This document shows positions 55,907 to 64,000 of a stretch of DNA of 64,000 nt, piece after piece (position 1 is the first letter of the stretch; the number at the start of each line of letters is the position of its first letter). The position numbers and the translations under genes were made by a program. The DNA comes from Bacteroidota bacterium (GTDB lineage: Bacteria > Bacteroidota > Bacteroidia > AKYH767-A > OLB10), in NCBI GenBank assembly GCA_016717725.1, contig JADKFA010000005.1, positions 1 through 64,000 of the forward strand. Direction: 5' to 3'. Under the pieces are notes generated by a model that made no database searches, was not told the DNA's origin, and saw only the letters and a list, made by a program, of their open reading frames with translations.

Positions 55907-57090
55907 TTAATTCAACTTGTAAATTTTTATTGAATAAAATTTATTTTCACTAGAACTCAATTTTAAAATATAAAATCCAGCATTCAAAAAATCCAAACTC
56001 ACTTCCCCTTTTTCAATTTTCGATTCAAACACTTTCCTTCCTTGTAAATCAAAAATTTCTAGATGCCCACTTTTATTCACTTGAATAGATTCTGTAAACG
56101 GATTGGGATATACTTTAAATGATACAGGTTCTAAATTTTCTATTCCTACAATCCCATTCACTTTCCATGTTTCTGTGGTTCTTGCTGGAATGGAAGTGAG
56201 TCCAGTGCTAATATAAAGGGTATTGTTCCATGCGCCCGCCACAAACCCGCGCCGACCAAGTGAAGGCATTGGATTAAAAGGAATGTAAGCAGTAAGAAGT
56301 GTATGGTACATAAACATATCATTCTTAAATATATTTCCATTTTCATATCCACCAAAAAAAAGGGGATTGCTTCCTATTTCCACAAGTTGCGTATAGGCCC
56401 TACCGTTAAATGGTAAGGGCGGCATGACTGTCCATTGATCATTCACTGAATTGTACGAATATAATTGATCACTGTATGTGCCAGAGCTATCAATTCCTCC
56501 CAAAACATACCCCACTCCATTCACCGAACAAGCGCCCGCTCTCCACAATCCAGTAAAGGGAATGTCATTCATTTGTTGCCAGCTATCGTTGGTGATATTG
56601 TATTTCCATACTTCTCTTGAACTTGCTTGTGATGGATTATTTCCTCCTACAATAAATACATCGTTGCCGATGACAAAACAAGACGCGCCTCTTCTTCCTT
56701 GGCTAGGCATTGAAGTCATTTGTTGCCAGGAATTATTGGTGGGATCAAACCGAATTAAATCTTGTAAATACGTTGCGCCAGGACCAATGCCACCAAAGAG
56801 TAGCCGTAATTTGCATCACTAAATCCACAAGCATATTGTCGTTCCAATCCAGCATTTAATGATGTGCCTGTCGACCAGGTTTCATTGGATAAGTCTAGTT
56901 TATAGAAATCCCTTTGCGCATTGAAGCCGCCGTCTAAACCAGTGCCTACATAAAAAGTATTACCAATAATAAATCCTGCCGCATCGTCTCTCCCTGAGCC
57001 AGGAAAGTCGGGGAGAGCTGTCCAGGTTTGCGCATTTAAAGAGTAACAAAAAAGGAATAGGAGATTAATGAAGATGGATTTCATATTCAA
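55907..57090 (-). CDS. Secreted kelch-repeat T9SS protein (one-base frame break)
   Basis: About 394 residues when read across the break. A signal peptide (ILINLLFLFCYS-type, ending NAQT) is followed by kelch repeats forming a beta-propeller: DDAAGFIIGNTFYVGTG, NDVFIVGGNN, GYVLGGIDSSG, PLFFGGYENG. A linker and a T9SS tail (FKVYPNPFTES, LNAGFYILKLSS) follow. The frame breaks at about 56796-56803: the upstream half ends ANYGYS and would continue FGGIGPGATYLQDLIRF if one base were added. The downstream half is otherwise intact. Ligand or substrate unknown; convergent with ispG. Confidence 0.87.
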
Positions 57091-57132
57091 AGATCATAAT
57101 AAATTAGGTGATTATCACAACAACCTTCATTT

Positions 57133-57165
57133 CACTAAAAAATTGCCTTTTTCACCGTATATTTG
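57133..57165 (+). promoter_or_regulatory. lipB promoter (TTG, 22 bp, TATATTTG)
   Basis: TTG at 57133-57135 and a perfect TATATTTG at 57158-57165. Because the -7 box covers the in-frame TTG at 57163, translation must start at the ATG at 57181. Confidence 0.55.
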
Positions 57166-57180
57166 TACTCGCAAATAAGT

Positions 57181-57885
57181 ATGCAAACGGTCACCTTTCA
57201 AGATCTTGGAGAAATCGATTATAAGCAAGCCTGGGACTTGCAGGAATCTTTATTGGCTGAAACGGTTCGACAAAAAGTTGAGAACCGTACATTAGAATCC
57301 ACTCAACATTTTCCTCCTCGTCATTATCTTTTATTTTGTGAGCATCCTCATGTTTTTACATTAGGTAAAAGTGGAGCAGAAGAACATTTGCTTGCCGATG
57401 AGCAAAAGTTGGAAGAAATTGGTGCCACGTATTACAAAATAAATCGTGGCGGTGATATTACTTATCATGGTCCCGGACAATTAGTCGGTTATCCCATCTT
57501 CGACCTTGATCATTTCTTTAATGATATTCATAAGTATCTTCGATTTTTAGAAGAGAGCATCATTCTTACTTTAGCGGAATATGGAATCGTTGCAGGTCGC
57601 GTAAAAGGATTAACAGGTGTTTGGTTGGATGGCGACGATATAACTAAAGCAAGAAAAATTTGTGCCTTTGGTGTGCGATGTAGTCGATGGGTAACCATGC
57701 ACGGATTCGCATTTAATATTAATAATGATTTAAGCTACTTCAATAAAATTGTACCATGCGGAATTAGCGACAGAGGAGTAACATCGTTGTCCAAAGAGTT
57801 AGGAAGAGAAGTTGATATTAATGAAGTGAAAGCGAAAGTTTTATTTCATATGAAATCACTCTTTCTTTTTGAAGTAGTCAATTAA
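57181..57885 (+). CDS. lipB: Octanoyl-[acyl carrier protein]:protein octanoyltransferase
   Basis: Moves octanoate from ACP to lipoyl domains, the first step of lipoate synthesis. The 234-residue protein has HVFTLGKSG, the family core INRGGDITYHGPGQLVGYPI, the lysine in KICAFGVRCSRWVTMHGFAFNIN (split: KICAFGVRC and HGFAFNIN) and the catalytic cysteine in IVPCGISDRGVTSL. ATG at 57181 is chosen because an upstream TTG lies in the promoter. No lipA is adjacent. Confidence 0.95.
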   Translation: MQTVTFQDLGEIDYKQAWDLQESLLAETVRQKVENRTLESTQHFPPRHYLLFCEHPHVFTLGKSGAEEHLLADEQKLEEIGATYYKINRGGDITYHGPGQLVGYPIFDLDHFFNDIHKYLRFLEESIILTLAEYGIVAGRVKGLTGVWLDGDDITKARKICAFGVRCSRWVTMHGFAFNINNDLSYFNKIVPCGISDRGVTSLSKELGREVDINEVKAKVLFHMKSLFLFEVVN

Positions 57886-58087
57886 TAAATTTTCTGATTA
57901 CCTTTTAAAAATTGTTAAGAAATCGGTTCATAGTATTGGATAGCCATAGTTGATGGCACTTTTGTATTGGTTATATTTGTTGTTAGTGATAATGAATTCT
58001 AATCGATTAAATTCAAAAATAGTCATTGTTTGAATTTTGTTTGTTAGTTATTCAAATTGTATCGAGTCAACCCATCATAAAAAATTT

Positions 58088-61000
58088 ATGCATCCCATTA
58101 TGAAGAAATTATATATTATTTTTTTATTGGTTTTAACCCATTCTATTGCTACAGCGCAACTTTTATTAAAACCAAGTAATCTTACAGATCCTAATTTACC
58201 TCAATGGGTTCGATTGATGTACTCGGAAAACCCAAATGTGTTTCAGGTTGAAAAATCACATGATGATTATTATAAACTTCACGAGGAGGAATCCAATCAA
58301 CATACTGCATATTATAAACACTGGCGGAGATACAATCAACCCTATGTACAAAAGGATGGTTTAATAAAAATTCCATCCCAAATGGAAAAAATTAACTTGC
58401 GAAAAAGTACACACAATGCTCTGCAAAGCACTTCTTCTAAAATGTTGGCTCCCTGGAATTTCGCAGGTCCCGAAAAGCATTACAGAGCTAGATATAATGC
58501 CGGCGATACGATTTCACAAATTTCATGGCATGCTAATGTATATTGTATTGATCAGAGTTTTAGTAATCCAAATGTACTTTACTGCGGAGGCGAAAATGGT
58601 GGAGTTTATAAAAGTGTTAACAAAGGAATAAATTGGAATTTTATTTCTTTGAATGAGGACATGACAACGGTAAGTGCGATTGCAGTAAGTACAACGGATG
58701 AGAACGATGTATTGGTGAATGCGGATCGAGAATCGTATCGCACTTTTGATGGCGGTGGAACTTGGAGCGCTCCTATTGCTACGTTAAGTAATTCTTCTGT
58801 TTGGCAATTTTTGCATAATCCTGCAAATAGTCAAATGGTGTACGCGGCCACTGAATTTGGTTTAAAACGATCACAGGATGGAGGAAACAATTGGGTCACA
58901 ATTTTTAGCGGAGAGTGTCAGTCAGTTGCTGTAAAGCCTGGTGACGCAAGCGTAGTGTATGCATTACGTTATGATGCAACTTCTAAGATTTCTTATTTTT
59001 ATAAATCTCTCGATAGTGGTGCAACATTTACAATTAAACCTACGGGTTGGTTTAGTGTACCCCCAATTGATGCAGGGTTAATACAATCTTATGGTGGTCG
59101 CATCACAATTACGGAAGCGAACCCAAATAGAGTGTATATATTGTTGGTTGGTCAAAGCCAATCAACAGCACAACTACAGTTAAATGGTCAAATTGGTGTA
59201 TATAAAAGTGATGATAGTGGGGAATCATGGAGTCATCCACATGGACTTATCGGAATGCCATATGATCAGATTACTCACCCTAATATGATGTCGTTTAATG
59301 GGAATAGTAATACCTATAATCAAATTTATTATAACACTGCACTAATAGCATCTCATTTGGATGCTGATAAAATTATTGTTGGTGGATTGAGTATGTGGCG
59401 AAGTGATGATGGAGGTATTACTTTTCAACCAGTGGGAGGATACATAGGTAACGTACCACAAATTCATCCCGATAATCAAGAGTTTAAAATTTATAAAACA
59501 TCTCCCACTACAGAGGAATTGTGGTGGGCATGTGATGGCGGTATCAACTATTCAACCGATTTTGTGAGTTCTCACGAGTCCCGAACTAACGGTATTTATG
59601 GAAGTGCATTTTGGGGTTTTGATCAAGGATGGAATGATGACATCATGGTGGGTGGCCGATACCATAATGGCAATGCTGCTCATAGAGATGGATATCCTCA
59701 AGGAGAATTTCAACAGTTGGGAGGTGGTGAAGCAGCTACTGGATATGTAAATTACAGCAATGAAAAGAAAACATACTTTAGTGATATTGATGGTGTGGTA
59801 TTAGCTGATACTTTGAATGGCGTATCCAGTCGTTTTCCAATAAGTACAGAGCCGAACGAAAGTTATGTCGATAATTCAAGCTCAAGGATGGCTTGGGATT
59901 GGGATTACTGGAATGTTTGCTATTTGGGAAAAGATAATAAAATTTACAAAAGCACGAATGGTGGTAGTTCGTTTACCGAGTTGTTTTCCTTTGGTTCAAC
60001 GGCAAGTGATAAAGTATATTGGTTCGAACAAAGTCGGGCGAATAAAAATGTATTGTATGTTCAACAAGTAATTGGTAATAGTAGTAAAATTTGGAAAACA
60101 ACAGATAGAGGATTAACCTGGACGCAAATTGCACTGCCTCAAAATCAACGTGAACTTGTTTTTTCATTGAGTGGAGTTGATGCGGATGAATTATGGATTT
60201 GTTTTCCGAAAGGATCAAGTGGATCCAAAGTGTACCACACCTTGAATAGTGGAGCAAGCTGGGTGAATAAAACTACTAATACATTAAATGGATTCGAAGT
60301 GGAAGCTATGTGTCATCAATTTGGAACTGATGGTGGGGTTTATCTTGGCACTTACCATGGTCCAGTTTTTTATAGAAATAATTTCTTGAGTGATTGGCAA
60401 GTAGTCGGAACAAATTTACCGGCTATATCTTATCCATTGCGCTTAGTCCCATTCTATCGTGATAATAAATTGCGTTTAGCCACATGGCATCTCGGCATTT
60501 GGGAAAATCAATTGTATGAAATTTCAAATGTAATTGCAGATTTCTCAGCTAATTTCGAAACTTTTTATTGCCCTGGTGACACGATTCGTTTTGTGCCTCA
60601 CTGTGTTTCTACATCCTCTGCTACCTACAATTGGAATTTTCCTGGAGCCAATCCAGCGAACTCAACAGCTATGTATCCAAATGTTGTGTACACAACAAGT
60701 GGGAGTTTTGATGTGACTTTAATTGTTACAGACAATGGAATGAGTGATACCATTTCTAAAACAAATTTTGTTCGAACGATAAATAATGGTGTGTTACCTA
60801 TGCAGGAGGATTTTGAAGACGGAAATTTTGATGCTAATTGGAAATTGCAGGGAACAGGACTTGTTGCAAGTAATTGGGGTATTTCAAGCGGCGTGGGTGG
60901 CTTTGGCGCAAGTAATTATTGCATGGCTTTTAATAATTATGATTATGATGCAGGTGGAGCGCATGATGCGGTCTGGACCGCTAAATATGATTTATCAAAT

Positions 61001-61582
61001 ATGCAAAATGCACAACTTATTTTTGATGTAGCTTATGCTCCGTATGGTGGGCAATACAGCGATTCATTGCAAGTGCTTGCTTCCACAGATTGTGGAGTAA
61101 CTTTTACTTCAATCTATTTTAAAGGAGGTGTAAATTTGTCAACAGCTCTTCCAAATAGCACTTCTGCCTTTGTTCCTACTTCAAGTCAATGGAGGAAAGA
61201 TACAATCGATGTTTCTGCATTTTCTGGGAATAGCGAAGTATTATTTTCATTTGAAAATTTAGGCTACTTTGGACAGATATTATATATTGATAATATAAAT
61301 TTGAATGCTACATTTACAAGTCTAAGTGAAAATAAAAACGAATTTGATTTTTTTGTTTATCCAAACCCAGTGGAAGATGAATTGTCATTGAAATGCACAA
61401 CTATTGAGCATGAAAATAGGGAAGTGCATATTTTTGATGTGTTGGGGAAAGTGGTTTATCAGGGCAATTTTTTACCAAGCATAGGCGAGATTAAAATTCC
61501 AACTTCCGAATTGAAGAACGGAAATTATTTTATTCAGCTAAAAATAAATGATAAAACCGCTACCCGAAAGTTTGTTAAATAG
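58088..61582 (+). CDS. Large secreted BNR/sortilin-like propeller with PKD and T9SS domain
   Basis: A 1164-residue exported protein. After the signal peptide (IIFLLVLTHSIATAQ) comes a large beta-propeller with many Asp-box (BNR) repeats: YKSVNKGINW, KRSQDGGNNW, YKSDDSGESW, WRSDDGGITF, YKSTNGGSSF, WKTTDRGLTW and HTLNSGASW. This is the Vps10/sialidase-like pattern seen in sortilin-type surface proteins. A PKD domain (YNWNFPGANPAN, TSGSFDVTLIVTD), a jelly-roll domain (ending ILYIDNINLN) and a T9SS tail (FFVYPNPVEDE, LKNGNYFIQLKI) follow. No sialidase catalytic arginine triad could be confirmed, so enzymatic activity is unproven. ATG at 58088 follows an A-rich stretch typical of translation starts here; 58100 is possible. 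Confidence 0.88.
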   Translation: MHPIMKKLYIIFLLVLTHSIATAQLLLKPSNLTDPNLPQWVRLMYSENPNVFQVEKSHDDYYKLHEEESNQHTAYYKHWRRYNQPYVQKDGLIKIPSQMEKINLRKSTHNALQSTSSKMLAPWNFAGPEKHYRARYNAGDTISQISWHANVYCIDQSFSNPNVLYCGGENGGVYKSVNKGINWNFISLNEDMTTVSAIAVSTTDENDVLVNADRESYRTFDGGGTWSAPIATLSNSSVWQFLHNPANSQMVYAATEFGLKRSQDGGNNWVTIFSGECQSVAVKPGDASVVYALRYDATSKISYFYKSLDSGATFTIKPTGWFSVPPIDAGLIQSYGGRITITEANPNRVYILLVGQSQSTAQLQLNGQIGVYKSDDSGESWSHPHGLIGMPYDQITHPNMMSFNGNSNTYNQIYYNTALIASHLDADKIIVGGLSMWRSDDGGITFQPVGGYIGNVPQIHPDNQEFKIYKTSPTTEELWWACDGGINYSTDFVSSHESRTNGIYGSAFWGFDQGWNDDIMVGGRYHNGNAAHRDGYPQGEFQQLGGGEAATGYVNYSNEKKTYFSDIDGVVLADTLNGVSSRFPISTEPNESYVDNSSSRMAWDWDYWNVCYLGKDNKIYKSTNGGSSFTELFSFGSTASDKVYWFEQSRANKNVLYVQQVIGNSSKIWKTTDRGLTWTQIALPQNQRELVFSLSGVDADELWICFPKGSSGSKVYHTLNSGASWVNKTTNTLNGFEVEAMCHQFGTDGGVYLGTYHGPVFYRNNFLSDWQVVGTNLPAISYPLRLVPFYRDNKLRLATWHLGIWENQLYEISNVIADFSANFETFYCPGDTIRFVPHCVSTSSATYNWNFPGANPANSTAMYPNVVYTTSGSFDVTLIVTDNGMSDTISKTNFVRTINNGVLPMQEDFEDGNFDANWKLQGTGLVASNWGISSGVGGFGASNYCMAFNNYDYDAGGAHDAVWTAKYDLSNMQNAQLIFDVAYAPYGGQYSDSLQVLASTDCGVTFTSIYFKGGVNLSTALPNSTSAFVPTSSQWRKDTIDVSAFSGNSEVLFSFENLGYFGQILYIDNINLNATFTSLSENKNEFDFFVYPNPVEDELSLKCTTIEHENREVHIFDVLGKVVYQGNFLPSIGEIKIPTSELKNGNYFIQLKINDKTATRKFVK

Positions 61583-61650
61583 AGTGATCGAATTATGTTA
61601 TTTGTAGATGAAAATAGTGAAATGATAATTGTACAACTGAATTGGAGATA

Positions 61651-62789
61651 ATGAAAACGGTATTGAAACGTATTTTGCAATTTATTGGCGCTACCATCCT
61701 GGTGTGCATCTTGTATCTTTTTATTTCTAATAAAACATGGATAATTAAAGCGCTTGTCTACAACTTTGTTGATATCGATGATAATGATATTTTTATTCAG
61801 CGCAAAGTGGAAAGTGGTATAGCCCAACCATGGCCCATAGCTTCAACCTACAATAAGCAAATATTGGATACCAACACGGCGAATGAATTGAGTCGCGAAC
61901 GCAGTGTTGCTTATTTGGTGATCCATCATGATTCATTAGTTTACGAAGCGTATTGGGATGGTTATAGTGATTCTTCTTTGTCAAATTCTTTTTCTATGTC
62001 GAAGAGTGTAATTGGTATGCTTACTGGTGTTGCAATGAAGGAGGGAAAAATTAAAAGTCTTGATCAAACAGTCGGTGAGTTTATTCCTGAATATGCATCC
62101 AACAGCAAGGGAAAATTAACCTTGCGAAATTTAATTACGATGTCGGCAGCATTAAGTTGGGACGAAGCGTATTCAAGTTTATTTAGCGTGACCACCGAAG
62201 CATATTATGGAAAGGATTTGAAAGGTTTGATGGATCGATTGGAAGTAGTGGGCACGCCTGGCGTGAATTATTATTATCAAGGAGGTGCTACGCAACTTTT
62301 GGCGATGGTACTCATGCGTGCTACAGGGAAAAATTTGTCGGAGTACGCATCCCAAAAATTATGGAAACCACTAGGAGCTGAACATGATGCCGAGTGGACC
62401 GTCGACAAAGAAGATGGAATGGAAAAAGCTTCGTGTTGTATTTATTCTAATGCTCGTGATTTTGCCAAGCTGGGTGGGTTGTATTTGCATCTAGGAAATT
62501 GGAAAGGACAACAACTGATAGATTCCTCTTTTGTAATCGAAAGCGTTAAGCCAGCACCGTTATTAGACAATGGAAAACCAAATGTGGAGTATGGTTACCA
62601 ATGGTGGATTTCTGAAGTGGATGGCGAAAAAATATTTTATTGTCGGGGAATTTTAGGTCAATATATAGTAGCCATTCCAAAAAAATAGTTATGGTTCGCT
62701 TGGGTCATCATCGAAATCAAGCTGATGATGGGTCACTTATCGACTTGCCTATTTACGTTCGAGGAGCCTTAAAATTATGTGCTCAGTAA
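61651..62789 (+). CDS. Serine hydrolase, class C beta-lactamase/DD-peptidase family (one-base frame break)
   Basis: About 380 residues across the break. An N-terminal membrane helix (IGATILVCILYLFIS) anchors a periplasmic catalytic domain. The SxxK motif is in NSFSMSKSVIGML; the second motif region is NYYYQGGATQLL, where the usual Tyr-x-Asn/Ser is altered. The RGILGQYIVAIPKK segment resembles the C-terminal box of the family. The frame ends at TAG after A7 (62679-62685); one more A gives IPKK then IVMVRLGHHRNQADDG, the expected end, stopping at 62789. It resembles EstB/6-aminohexanoate hydrolase-type enzymes; resistance function is not implied. Confidence 0.88.
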
Positions 62790-62933
62790 GTATTTTAATT
62801 GCTTTTTTTACCATCTAAATGATTGCTTTACTTTTTAATGGAAAAAATGTAAAATTTAATCTATTAATTAGAAGGATTTGACATTATCTTTGCAACATTA
62901 GTAACGTAAAAACGTTAAAAGGACTTAGAGATT

Positions 62934-63344
62934 ATGTTGAGAGATATAAAGCATATTGCTGTTGAGGATATTGCTATTGCAGTGATTCCTGTTGATTTGA
63001 ATTTAGTGGAGGAAGAGCAAATATGGGAAGTATATATTTTGAATTTGAAGCAAACTCCTATCGAAAATGTGATGATAGCAAGTCAAGGATATGGAGTTTT
63101 TAAAGGAGAAGAAGTCATGACCTCTACCTTACGCCATTTTTTAGGAGATATGAGCCCATTAAGTTTTTCATTGATTGAACCCATCCAATATAAAGTTTTT
63201 GGATTAAACAACGAGTACTGGTTGAGCTTTTACATCAACGGTGAAATATTCGACAAGAAATATATTTTCCTTCCAGAATCCATCAACCCATCTTACTTCA
63301 CACATATTCCATTATTAGAAAAACGTGGAGTGATGATTCGTTAG
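62934..63344 (+). CDS. Conserved Bacteroidota protein of unknown function
   Basis: A 136-residue soluble protein, predicted as a beta-sandwich-like fold with no signal peptide: EDIAIAVIPVDL, WEVYILNLKQTPIENVMIASQGYG, TSTLRHFLGDM, YWLSFYINGEIFDKKYIF and a C-terminal IPLLEKRGVMIR. I recognise the pattern as one repeatedly found in Bacteroidota genomes, but no function is known to me. A TATCTTTG box (62886-62893) lies about 40 bp upstream and probably drives it. Confidence 0.8.
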   Translation: MLRDIKHIAVEDIAIAVIPVDLNLVEEEQIWEVYILNLKQTPIENVMIASQGYGVFKGEEVMTSTLRHFLGDMSPLSFSLIEPIQYKVFGLNNEYWLSFYINGEIFDKKYIFLPESINPSYFTHIPLLEKRGVMIR

Positions 63345-63692
63345 TTTTATTTGGAAATCAAATTTCACTTCTATATTATTTATTGCCTTTGCGAAATAAT
63401 TTAGTGTTTCGATCTTAGAGCTTCGACTTTTGCGCCTTTTGGCTATTAGGAGTTTTGAGTTACGAGAAAAATTGTAATTTCAATTAATAGTTTCTTTTAC
63501 CACAGAGTGCACAGAGTTTTTCACGGAGTAGACAGAGTAATTAATTAGAGAATGACCTTAGCGCACTTAGTTATTCGCAGCCTTAGCGCCCTTTAGCTAG
63601 AAACTTTGCGCCCTTTGCGCCTTTGCGAGAAAATTTAGCGAGTAACCTTGAGCCAACGTGAAAATTTTACATAGCCAAGACTTCCAACTTCG
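63345..63692. repeat. Repeat-debris gap with CACAGAG and TTTGCG words
   Basis: No gene in these 348 bp. An ACCACAGAGTGCACAGAG / CGGAGTAGACAGAG stretch (about 63500-63538) and a TTTGCGCCCTTTGCGCCTTTGCG string followed by AGAAAATTTAGCGA (63606-63642) are present; the latter nearly matches the element at 10612-10642. Confidence 0.75.
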
Positions 63693-64000
63693 TTAGAAAC
63701 TAAATCCTACACTTAATTTCACAACAATATTATCTTCTGCCTTTTCTAAAGCATATGGTCCATAGCGGTAGAAAGCTGCTAATCCAATTCCCGTGAATCC
63801 TGCCTTTAACAAATTGTCGATGTAAACACCACTTTCCATAAATCCTTTGTCAGCAATGTTTGCAACTAAGTACTGATCTTTTTTATTGATGTAATTTCCC
63901 CAGAGCATGTTATGCACTAAGCTAATTTGAGGATTAAATTTTTTGGACTTAATAAGTAAATCTCTAAAATTATGTCGAACATGAATTGCGATAAATTCAG
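63693..64000 (-). CDS. C-terminus of DUF5686-type outer-membrane protein (partial)
   Basis: The last hundred or so residues of a large Bacteroidota outer-membrane protein whose start lies beyond the window. IHVRHNFRDLLIK, NPQISLVHNMLWG, DKGFMESGVYIDNLLKAG and FYRYGPYALEKAEDN match the barrel end of DUF5686/carboxypeptidase-regulatory-like proteins, and the final VVKLSVGFSF is a typical aromatic barrel C-terminus. Function of the family is unknown. Confidence 0.8.
   Translation of the reverse strand, partial: EFIAIHVRHNFRDLLIKSKKFNPQISLVHNMLWGNYINKKDQYLVANIADKGFMESGVYIDNLLKAGFTGIGLAAFYRYGPYALEKAEDNIVVKLSVGFSF

Overview
The window looks like the chromosome of an AT-rich member of the Bacteroidota, probably an uncultured or metagenome-derived one. 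The phylum call rests on several independent signs: many secreted proteins ending in the Type IX secretion (T9SS, Por) C-terminal domain, a short 287-residue primary sigma factor, the long plant/Bacteroidota form of IspG, a NhaD antiporter, a DUF5686-type outer-membrane protein, and TAnnTTTG promoter boxes. I cannot place it below phylum. No rRNA, tRNA, CRISPR array, prophage or transposase gene was seen.

Layout. 1-8.2 kb (mostly minus strand): M28 peptidase, lysS, a PAP2-like membrane protein, rpoN, asnS, and a decayed AbiEii-type toxin with its DUF6922 partner. 8.5-15.1 kb: dxs, purN, a NUMOD4/HNH endonuclease, and the acpP-fabF-rnc cluster. 15.3-18.2 kb: a small exported protein and a TonB-dependent receptor. 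18.2-19.24 kb: a homopolymer-ridden block that is probably bad sequence. 19.2-23.6 kb: two APC permeases and nhaD. 23.8-30 kb: a phosphorelay locus on the minus strand (TPR kinase, receiver, GldM-C-like protein, hybrid kinase, Hpt protein, membrane-anchored receiver). 30.3-36.3 kb: rpoD, nrdB, a hemerythrin-like protein, cysteine desulfurase, glyS. 36.6-46.6 kb: a T9SS protein, DUF1801, DUF349, two tandem M43 metalloproteases, an AHSA1-type protein. 46.57-50.5 kb: an accessory patch with a 490-bp inverted-repeat element, an array of perfect hairpins, a RhuM-Fic fusion and a UvrD/FBH1-like helicase. 50.6-64 kb: a lipoprotein, a LamG protein, ispG, a kelch protein, lipB, a BNR/PKD protein, a serine hydrolase, a conserved hypothetical and the C-terminus of a DUF5686-type protein.

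Two themes run through the window. First, at least seven genes are broken by a single-base slip, mostly the loss of one base in an A or T run, with the reading frame resuming intact. This looks like homopolymer sequencing error rather than biology, so those genes are annotated across the break. Second, the intergenic DNA is rich in short dispersed repeats: a TCGCGA hairpin, a GTAGAGAC palindrome, ATCTAACATCTAA strings, 7-, 8-, 10- and 17-bp tandem arrays. The best candidates for something undescribed are the palindrome-dense stretch at 46.57-47.35 kb in front of the RhuM-Fic gene, and the phosphorelay operon that carries a free-standing GldM C-terminal-like domain and a receiver with a membrane tail.
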